Of a stretch of 10,427 nucleotides of DNA, positions 5,283 through 10,427 are shown in pieces (the first letter of the stretch is position 1; the number at the start of each line of letters is the position of its first letter). The notes below the pieces were generated by a model. That model was not told where the DNA came from. It saw only the letters and a list, made by a program, of their open reading frames with translations, and made no database searches. A program made the position numbers and the translations under genes. The stretch comes from Actinomycetes bacterium. GTDB lineage: Bacteria > Actinomycetota > Coriobacteriia > Coriobacteriales > Coriobacteriaceae. The stretch is taken from NCBI GenBank assembly GCA_023441725.1, contig JAEZNV010000096.1, forward strand, positions 1-10,427. Direction: 5' to 3'.

Positions 5283-5325
5283 AGGCCCCCATTGGGTCTC
5301 TGTCGGTTGTGCGCGGGGCTTTTTT
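5283..5325 (+). terminator. attenuator terminator of the PTS leader
   Basis: AGGCCCC (5283-5289) pairs with GGGGCTT (5315-5321), including one G-U, and runs into six T (5320-5325). The 25-base loop can fold further, and ACCGA (5270-5274) can pair with TCGGT (5303-5307), which would link it to the RAT end. It lies about 140 bases before the PTS start, so it must be read through for expression. From 5326 to 5464 I see no other clear element. Confidence 0.65.
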
Positions 5326-5464
5326 CATGTCGATCCACCCGGGAATCACATGTAATCAAATCTCTTGCCAACGGGCATCGCGTGCTGCGCAGGCGCGAGC
5401 AGAATCGTGCGTCTTGGCGCTGTGAAACCCCACGGGCTTTTAGTTGGAAGAGAAGGGATTCGAC

Positions 5465-6913
5465 ATGGCTGTCGATAACAAGAAGATTGCCGAGGACGTG
5501 CTTGCTGCCATCGGCGGCGCCTCCAATGTAACGAACGCGACGCACTGCATGACCCGCCTGCGTCTGAACCTTAAGGATCAGTCCATCCCCAATGACGATG
5601 AAGTTAAGAAGATCAAGGGCGTACTGGGTGCCCAGTGGTCTGGCGGCCAATATCAGGTCATCATCGGTCAGAACGTGCCGAAGGTCTATGACGCCGCCAT
5701 TGCGTTGGGCGTCAAGGGCGAAGGCTCCATTGACGAGAGCCTCGATGGCGGCGCCAAGGAGCCGCTGACGCTCAAGACCGCGGGCAGTAAGACCCTCAAC
5801 TACCTGTCCAAGACCATGGTCATGACGATCCCCATTATCATGGGTGCTGCCATGTTCCGTACTATCGCCGTGGTTTGCGGTGACGGCATGCTCGGCATTT
5901 GGTCTGCCGATTCCGACATCTACAACTTCTTCTACAACTGGATTTACAACGCCGGTTATTACTTCCTTCCCGTTTATTTGGGTTGGGCTGCTGCGAAGCA
6001 GCTTGGCTGCAGCCAGCCGCTCGGCATGATGCTCGGCGGTGTGCTCATTGCCCCCGAGCTCATGACGATGGTCAACGCTGCAGCGGATTCGGGCGTAACG
6101 ACCACCATGGTCTACGGCGTGCTGCCGGCCCAGCTGAACAACTATTCCTCCACCGTGCTCCCCATGGTTCTGTCCATGCCGGTACTCATGGTCGTCGAGA
6201 AGTTCATGAAGAAGATCATTCCTGACATGCTCTCTACGGTGTTTGTGCCCGTGTGCACCCTGGCCGTCATGGTTCCCGTGTCGCTGTGCGCTCTGGCTCC
6301 GATCGGCTCTATCCTGGGTAGCGTGGTTGGCAACTTCATGTTCGGCCTTGGCAACGCCGGCGGCATCGTCACGATCCTCTCCCTCGTCGCCATTGCCGCG
6401 CTTTGGGAATTCCTGGTTATGACCGGTATGCACCAGGTCCTGCTTACCCTTGGTATTGTGCAGGTGCTCACGATGGGATCTGACTCCTGCGTTATGGTTG
6501 CGGCCGGTATCGCTCAGTTCGCTACGTGGGGCATGGCCTTCGGTGCCTTCCTGCGCCTTAAGGAGACCGATGAAAAGGGCGCCATGCTTGGTTTCTCGCT
6601 CTCCGGCATTGTCGGTGGCGTGACGGAGCCCGCACTGTATGGCTGCGGCTTTAAGTACACCCGCTGTTTGGGTGCCATGGTTGCCGGCGGTGCTCTCGGT
6701 GGCCTGATCGCAGCTCTTACTAATGTGACGCTGTATGTTCTGGGCGCGTCCAATATTCTGTGCGTCACCGGTTTTGTTGCCGGCGGAACCGCTAATCTCG
6801 TCTGGGGATGCGTTGCGTGCGGCGTCGCATTTGTTGCCGCCGCCGCCATCGCCTACCTCTTTGGCTTTACCAAGGAGCAGCTCGAGGAAGATGCTGCTGC
6901 CGCTAAGGCTTAA
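5465..6913 (+). CDS. PTS sugar transporter EIIBC, glucose/glucoside family
   Basis: A 482-residue membrane permease that imports and phosphorylates a sugar at the expense of phosphoenolpyruvate. Residues 1-85 are the EIIB domain, with phospho-cysteine C28 in NATHCMTRLRL and VIIGQNVPKVY at 65-75. From about residue 110 to 465 is the EIIC domain with many hydrophobic spans and the GGVTEPALYG motif (384-393, E388) that contacts the sugar. It ends soon after in an acidic tail, with no EIIA domain, so EIIA must come from another gene. AGAAGGGA at 5451-5458 supports the ATG at 5465; an in-frame TTG at 5444 would place the ribosome site inside the gene. Expression is probably controlled by the RAT/terminator. 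The family covers beta-glucosides, sucrose, trehalose and N-acetylated sugars; the deacetylase next door hints at an acetylated substrate. Confidence 0.92.
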   Translation: MAVDNKKIAEDVLAAIGGASNVTNATHCMTRLRLNLKDQSIPNDDEVKKIKGVLGAQWSGGQYQVIIGQNVPKVYDAAIALGVKGEGSIDESLDGGAKEPLTLKTAGSKTLNYLSKTMVMTIPIIMGAAMFRTIAVVCGDGMLGIWSADSDIYNFFYNWIYNAGYYFLPVYLGWAAAKQLGCSQPLGMMLGGVLIAPELMTMVNAAADSGVTTTMVYGVLPAQLNNYSSTVLPMVLSMPVLMVVEKFMKKIIPDMLSTVFVPVCTLAVMVPVSLCALAPIGSILGSVVGNFMFGLGNAGGIVTILSLVAIAALWEFLVMTGMHQVLLTLGIVQVLTMGSDSCVMVAAGIAQFATWGMAFGAFLRLKETDEKGAMLGFSLSGIVGGVTEPALYGCGFKYTRCLGAMVAGGALGGLIAALTNVTLYVLGASNILCVTGFVAGGTANLVWGCVACGVAFVAAAAIAYLFGFTKEQLEEDAAAAKA

Positions 6914-6942
6914 GGCATCTGTTTGGGCAGGATAATTACCTA

Positions 6943-6973
6943 GGGCACTTGGTTGCACTCCAAGTGTCCTTTT
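6943..6973 (+). terminator. intercistronic terminator after the PTS gene
   Basis: GGGCACTTGG, loop TTGCACT, CCAAGTGTCC forms a 10-bp stem with one G-U, followed by TTTT. It lies between the PTS and deacetylase genes, only 19 bases before the latter's ATG. No separate promoter is clear, so it probably lets a fraction of transcripts through and lowers deacetylase levels. Confidence 0.75.
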
Positions 6974-6991
6974 CCATAGATTGGAGTCGTT

Positions 6992-7756
6992 ATGAAGCAA
7001 TTGCTTATTCGCGCCGATGATATCGGTTATTCGTACGCCGTTGACTTGGGGATTGCCCGCAGCGTCAACGAGGGCCTGGTGCGCTCGGCGGGCCTTATGC
7101 CCAATATGCCCGAGGCAGAGCGTGGCTGGTCGCTCGTGGCGGATGCCGGCATTGCGGTGGGCCAGCATACCAACGTGTGCTTGGGCAAACCGTGCGCCGA
7201 CCCGGCGCTCATCCCGAGCATGCTCAACGAGAACGGCGAGTTCCATAGCAGTCGTACCTTCCGCGAGCACTTTAAGCGTGGCGAGGAACTGATTGACTTC
7301 GACGAGGCCTGCATCGAGATTCGTGCGCAGCATGACCGCTTTGTCGAGATTGTGGGTCGCGAGCCCGACTACTTTGAAGCCCATGCCGTCATGAGCAAAA
7401 ACCTTAACCGAGCGATCTCGGCGGTTGCCCAGGAGCTGGGCCTTAAGGAGCAAAAGGCGAGCTTCGACCCCACGGCGGTGGTGCGTTGCGGAAATACTGA
7501 TCTGCGCGCGGTGATGCATTCGATGGAGCCGGGCTACGAGCCAAAAGACTCGATTATGCAGACGGTTCGCGAGATGTCCGACGGCGAGACGGTCGTCTTT
7601 GTGTGCCACCCGGGCTATCTTGATCGTTTTATCCTCGAGAACAGCTCGCTTACGGTCGATCGTACCAAGGAAGTCGATGCGCTGATCGATCCTGAGCTGC
7701 GCGCTTGGCTTGAGTCCCAACCCGATCTTCGCCTGATTGATTACCGCGACCTGTAA
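6992..7756 (+). CDS. ChbG/YdjC-family carbohydrate deacetylase
   Basis: A 254-residue enzyme of the ChbG/HpnK/YdjC family, cytoplasmic hydrolases that remove N-acetyl groups from sugars such as phosphorylated chitobiose. Visible are the RADDIGYS motif with metal-binding/catalytic aspartates D9 and D10, H59 in VGQHTNVCLGKP, H131 in YFEAHAV, and H206 in FVCHPGYLD. The first His region reads EAHAV rather than the DxHxH of the Escherichia coli enzyme, a variant I associate with Gram-positive members. GGAG at 6983-6986 gives the start. It follows the PTS gene across a weak terminator, suggesting it acts on the imported, phosphorylated sugar. Deacetylation of the true substrate is inferred from family and neighbourhood; no glycosidase is encoded in the window. 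Confidence 0.88.
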   Translation: MKQLLIRADDIGYSYAVDLGIARSVNEGLVRSAGLMPNMPEAERGWSLVADAGIAVGQHTNVCLGKPCADPALIPSMLNENGEFHSSRTFREHFKRGEELIDFDEACIEIRAQHDRFVEIVGREPDYFEAHAVMSKNLNRAISAVAQELGLKEQKASFDPTAVVRCGNTDLRAVMHSMEPGYEPKDSIMQTVREMSDGETVVFVCHPGYLDRFILENSSLTVDRTKEVDALIDPELRAWLESQPDLRLIDYRDL

Positions 7757-7765
7757 GGGCCCATG

Positions 7766-7798
7766 CCACCACAAAGGGGACAGGCACCTTTGTGGTGG
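7766..7798. repeat. REP-like palindrome with GGGGACAGGCACC core
   Basis: CCACCACAAAGG (7766-7777) and CCTTTGTGGTGG (7787-7798) are exact reverse complements around GGACAGGCA. Palindromes with a GGGGACAGGCAC core are, to my knowledge, widely scattered in Collinsella and in some other phyla, where they can be linked to RAYT-type transposases. Only one copy is in this window, so repetition cannot be shown here. It sits between the deacetylase stop and a strong terminator, a typical intergenic position for REP units. Confidence 0.6.
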
Positions 7799-7802
7799 TT
7801 CT

Positions 7803-7837
7803 GGCGCCGTTGCCATTATGGCGGCGGCGCCTTTTTT
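7803..7837 (+). terminator. intrinsic terminator ending the sugar operon
   Basis: GGCGCCG-tt-GCC, loop ATTAT, GGC-gg-CGGCGCC is a strong GC-rich stem followed by six T (7832-7837). It closes the deacetylase transcript before the DUF2130 gene. The 58 bases that follow must contain that gene's promoter, but no box stands out (TAGAGT near 7853 is a weak -10 candidate). Confidence 0.85.
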
Positions 7838-7895
7838 GTCCGTGCGGCGCGGTAGAGTGTAGGCGGTTGAAATTTGCGTCCATCGAGGAGCTGCT

Positions 7896-9653
7896 ATGAA
7901 CGAGATCAGGTGCCCGCATTGCGGCGAAGTGTTTAAGGTCGATGCGTCCGGCTATGCGGATATCGTCAAACAGGTGCGCGATGCCGAGTTCTCGCGCGAC
8001 CTGGATGAGCGTGTGAAGGCAGTCCAGCGCGAGGGCGAGCAGGCGCTGGAACTTGAGCGCTTGCGTTCGACGGCCGCCTTGCAAGAGGCAGAGTCTCAGC
8101 GCAACGCTCAGCTTGTCGAGCAGAAGAACGCTGCGGCCCAGCAGCTGGCGCAAGAAGTCGCCAAGCGCGATGCCGAGCTTGCCGAGCTGCGCGCCAAGCT
8201 TGAGGGCGCTGCCACGGAGCGCGAGAGCGCAAGCCAGCGCGCGGCGGTTGAGGCCCGTGCGGATGCGCAGAAGGAAAACGCAGAGCTCCAGCGTGAGATT
8301 GACAACCTGCGCGCGCAGCTGGGACGCAAGGATGACGAAGCCAAACTTGCCGAGGCGGCGGCGCGCAATGCTGCTCAAAACGATCTGTCCGCCCGCGACG
8401 CTCAGATTGCTGAGCTACAGGCAAAGCTCTCCGCTGCGGACAAGGCCCAGGAGATGGCGCTTGCCGCTGCCACGGCAGAGTCACAGCGTGAGCTTGATGC
8501 CGCTCGCGGCGAGGCCGAGCGCGCGCTTGCTGACTACCGCGCGAAGGTACAAGAGAAGTTTACCGCCGCAAGGGCTCAGTCCGAGCAAGAGGCCGAGGGC
8601 CTGCGCGCGCAGCTGCGCGAACAGGAGCTGACGGCCAAAATGAACCTATCGGAGGCGGTCGCTGCGGCGGAGCGTGAGCGCGATGAGGCACGTGCCAAGC
8701 TCGCGAGCGAGCTGGCGGTGCGCGATTCTCGCGAGGAACAGGCCAAGGCGGCGCATGAGCTCGAGCTTGCGCAGGCCAAGCGCGCGAGCGATGACCTGAT
8801 TCGCTATAAGGATGAAGAGATTGAGCGCCTTAAGGACATGAAGGTCCGCCTGTCCACCAAGATGGTGGGCGAGTCGCTCGAGCAGCACTGCGAGACCGAG
8901 TTTAACCGTCTGCGCATGACGGCGTTTCCTAACGCGTACTTCGAGAAAGATAACGATGCGTCCGAGGGTACCAAGGGCGACTTTATCTTCCGCGAGTGCG
9001 ACGCGAGCGGCAACGAGGTCATTTCGATTATGTTTGAGATGAAAAACGAGAACGACGAGACCGCGACCAAGCATAAAAACGAGGATTTCTTTAAGAAGCT
9101 CGATCATGATCGTCGCCAGAAAGGCTGCGAGTATGCGGTGCTCTGCACCCTGCTGGAGCCCGAGAGCGAGCTCTATAACGCAGGGATAGTCGACGTGAGC
9201 TACCGCTATGAAAAGATGTACGTGATTCGCCCGCAGTTCTTCATTCCCATGATTACGCTTCTTCGCAACGCTGCCATGGGTTCGCTGCGCTATAAGCAGG
9301 AGTTGGCGGAGTACAAGCAGCAGAACATCGACGTCACGAACTTCGAGACCAAGATGGAAAAGTTCAAGGACGGCTTCTCGCACAACTACAACTTGGCGAG
9401 CAAGCAGTTCGAGTCGGCGATCAAGGAGATTGATGCTGCCATTAAGCAGCTCGAGAAGACCAAGGATGATTTGCGTCGCAGTACTGAGAATTTGCGTCTG
9501 GCCCACAACAAGGCCGACGATCTTACCATTCGCAAGCTCACCTGGGGCAACAAGACCATGAAGGCGGCGTTTGACGAGGCGCGCGGGGCTGCGACGGAGA
9601 CAAACGATGAGCCAGCCGAGGCGGATTCGTATGAAGTCGAGGATGCCGAGTGA
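7896..9653 (+). CDS. DUF2130 coiled-coil protein
   Basis: A 585-residue protein with three parts. The N-terminus has one CPHC pair (C6, C9) in a short zinc-ribbon-like segment, EIRCPHCGEVFKVDASGYAD. Residues about 30-320 are a long, Ala/Glu/Arg/Lys-rich coiled coil. Residues about 325-560 are the DUF2130 domain, with EQHCETEFNRLR (329-340), GTKGDFIF (358-365), FEMKNEND (380-387) and a second helical stretch near 500-545. The D362 followed by E381-x-K383 looks like the catalytic pattern of PD-(D/E)XK nucleases; that the domain is a nuclease is inference. The function is not established. GAGGAG at 7885-7890 fixes the start, and the gene stands alone between terminators. The coiled coil suggests an elongated oligomer. 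It is complete, ending in an acidic tail. Confidence 0.9.
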   Translation: MNEIRCPHCGEVFKVDASGYADIVKQVRDAEFSRDLDERVKAVQREGEQALELERLRSTAALQEAESQRNAQLVEQKNAAAQQLAQEVAKRDAELAELRAKLEGAATERESASQRAAVEARADAQKENAELQREIDNLRAQLGRKDDEAKLAEAAARNAAQNDLSARDAQIAELQAKLSAADKAQEMALAAATAESQRELDAARGEAERALADYRAKVQEKFTAARAQSEQEAEGLRAQLREQELTAKMNLSEAVAAAERERDEARAKLASELAVRDSREEQAKAAHELELAQAKRASDDLIRYKDEEIERLKDMKVRLSTKMVGESLEQHCETEFNRLRMTAFPNAYFEKDNDASEGTKGDFIFRECDASGNEVISIMFEMKNENDETATKHKNEDFFKKLDHDRRQKGCEYAVLCTLLEPESELYNAGIVDVSYRYEKMYVIRPQFFIPMITLLRNAAMGSLRYKQELAEYKQQNIDVTNFETKMEKFKDGFSHNYNLASKQFESAIKEIDAAIKQLEKTKDDLRRSTENLRLAHNKADDLTIRKLTWGNKTMKAAFDEARGAATETNDEPAEADSYEVEDAE

Positions 9654-9670
9654 GGCATAGCGTATAGTGC

Positions 9671-9709
9671 AAAAACGGGGCCGCTGGCTATATTGCCAAC
9701 GGCCCCGTT
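9671..9709. terminator. bidirectional terminator between convergent genes
   Basis: AACGGGGCCG (9674-9683) and CGGCCCCGTT (9700-9709) are exact reverse complements, with an inner TGGC/GCCA stem around TATATT. On the minus strand it is followed by a five-T run (plus-strand A at 9671-9675), making it a clear terminator for the helicase gene. On the plus strand only scattered T follow, but it is likely to serve the DUF2130 gene too. Confidence 0.85.
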
Positions 9710-9732
9710 CCGTTCCGTTTCAGCATGTTCGG

Positions 9733-10427
9733 CTAGTCCTCGAGCAGGTCCTCGATAAAGCCGACGCGGTAGTTTTTGAAGATGACCTCGCCGCCGTCTT
9801 GCGTGGCATCCAGGTCGACATCGCCCATGATGCCAAAGTCGTGGTCGCCATCCTCGTCGGCAAAAATCTGGTGCACGTGCCACACGTGATCGGTCTTCTC
9901 GTCGCTCCCGTCGATGGTAAACATCGCGGCGCTGCGGGCATCTCCGTCGGTGAGGATTTCCTCGTGCTGCTCATGGTAGGCATCGAGCGCCTTTTGCCAG
10001 CGGACCTCGCTCATGCCCCAGTCCTCGTCGAGTTCGCCCAGGTCGCGAACGTGCTCGCGGGCGGCAAGGGTCACGCGGCGGAAGAGTGCGTTGCGCACCA
10101 GCAGCGTGCAGCCGCGACGGTCCGCAACGACCTCGTCGATGCCCTGCGGCGGCGCGGCGTCGAGGGCCGCCGGGTTGCCGGCGTTCTCCCACTCGTCCAC
10201 CAGGCTCGAGTCGACCGAGCGTACCACAAAGCCGAGCCACGAAATGATGTCGCGCAAGCGCTCATCGCGCTTCTCAATGGGCACGGTGCGATCGAGGGAG
10301 CGGTAGGCCTCGGCTAGGTAGCGCAGCAGAATGCCCTCGGAGCGGGCGATGCCGAGCTTTTGGATATAGCCCTTAAAGTCGCTCGCGCTCTCCAACATGT
10401 CGCGCAGGACGCTCTTGGGCGAGAGCT
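9733..10427 (-). CDS. DUF3516-containing DEAD/DEAH-box RNA helicase, C-terminal part
   Basis: The last 230 residues of a leftward gene whose start lies beyond the right edge; the frame stays open to base 10427. The visible part is a DUF3516 domain, which follows the helicase core in actinobacterial DEAD/DEAH-box proteins. Diagnostic stretches are LSPKSVLRDM at the edge, then GIARSEGILLRYLAEAYRSL, WLGFVVRSVDSSLVDEWE, and ARSAAMFTIDG near the end. The helicase motifs themselves are not in the window, so ATP-dependent RNA unwinding is taken from the family. An ATG at 10396-10398 lies within the frame but is internal, since conserved sequence continues upstream of it. The stop TAG is followed by the shared terminator at 9671-9709. 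No sign of damage is seen. Confidence 0.88.
   Translation of the reverse strand, partial: LSPKSVLRDMLESASDFKGYIQKLGIARSEGILLRYLAEAYRSLDRTVPIEKRDERLRDIISWLGFVVRSVDSSLVDEWENAGNPAALDAAPPQGIDEVVADRRGCTLLVRNALFRRVTLAAREHVRDLGELDEDWGMSEVRWQKALDAYHEQHEEILTDGDARSAAMFTIDGSDEKTDHVWHVHQIFADEDGDHDFGIMGDVDLDATQDGGEVIFKNYRVGFIEDLLED

Noticed and set aside
5072..7816. 914-codon open frame on the minus strand across the PTS and deacetylase genes
   Set aside because: It is a shadow of two well-recognised plus-strand genes in GC-biased DNA. Its translation is low-complexity, rich in H, G, R and N, and shows no family motifs. It also crosses the RAT and terminators.
8646..9506. 286-codon minus-strand frame opposite the DUF2130 gene
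   Set aside because: It is a leucine-rich reverse image of the coding strand, with no motifs of its own.
9667..10317. 216-codon plus-strand frame opposite the helicase tail
   Set aside because: The minus-strand DUF3516 sequence is clearly recognisable, and the plus frame begins inside the shared terminator.
1..10427. CRISPR array, tRNA, rRNA or complete mobile element
   Set aside because: I found no regularly spaced repeats, tRNA-like cloverleaf, rRNA sequence or transposase on either strand by reading.

Overview
The window looks like chromosomal DNA from a high-GC, Gram-positive gut anaerobe of the Coriobacteriia, most likely Collinsella or a close relative. This rests on the strongly GC-biased codon use, the strong purine-rich ribosome binding sites, the glucoside-type PTS with a LicT-type antiterminator, a DUF3516 helicase tail of the actinobacterial kind, and a palindrome containing GGGGACAGGCACC of the sort I associate with dispersed repeats in this group. 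The assignment is an inference; no rRNA or marker gene is present.

Layout. (1) 41-2650: a two-gene operon for an iron-containing alcohol dehydrogenase and a class-3-like aldehyde dehydrogenase, 9 bases apart. (2) 2652-2982: a compact locus with no long gene. It holds a 44-base near-perfect palindrome with a Gram-positive LexA/SOS box at its centre, a promoter, a hairpin that buries the ribosome binding site, a 27-residue hydrophobic peptide gene, two folded 3' elements, a convergent promoter that could make an antisense RNA, and an 18-bp perfect inverted repeat. Together these look like an SOS-controlled type I toxin-antitoxin module. (3) 3077-4213: a HIRAN-domain protein, a 59-residue charged protein and a calcineurin-like phosphoesterase, all rightward. 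(4) 4203-7756: a sugar locus with a LicT/BglG-type antiterminator, a promoter followed by an RNA antiterminator (RAT) and an overlapping intrinsic terminator, a PTS EIIBC permease, a second terminator, and a ChbG/YdjC-family deacetylase. (5) 7766-7837: a dispersed-type palindrome and a strong terminator. (6) 7896-9653: a coiled-coil DUF2130 protein. (7) 9733-10427, leftward: the C-terminal part of a DUF3516 RNA helicase, cut by the window edge and converging on a shared terminator.

How the parts work together. In the sugar locus the likely circuit is that, when substrate is present, the antiterminator binds the RAT, prevents the terminator at 5283-5325 and lets the EIIBC gene be transcribed. 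The imported phosphorylated sugar may then be deacetylated by the ChbG-family enzyme. No EIIA and no phospho-glycosidase is encoded here, so both must come from elsewhere. In the toxin-like locus, DNA damage would lift LexA, the peptide mRNA would be made with its ribosome site masked, and a convergent antisense RNA could limit it. The oxidoreductase pair would interconvert an alcohol, aldehyde and acid with NAD(P)H.

The toxin-antitoxin reading is the most interesting result. Its parts are visible in the sequence; the function is inference.
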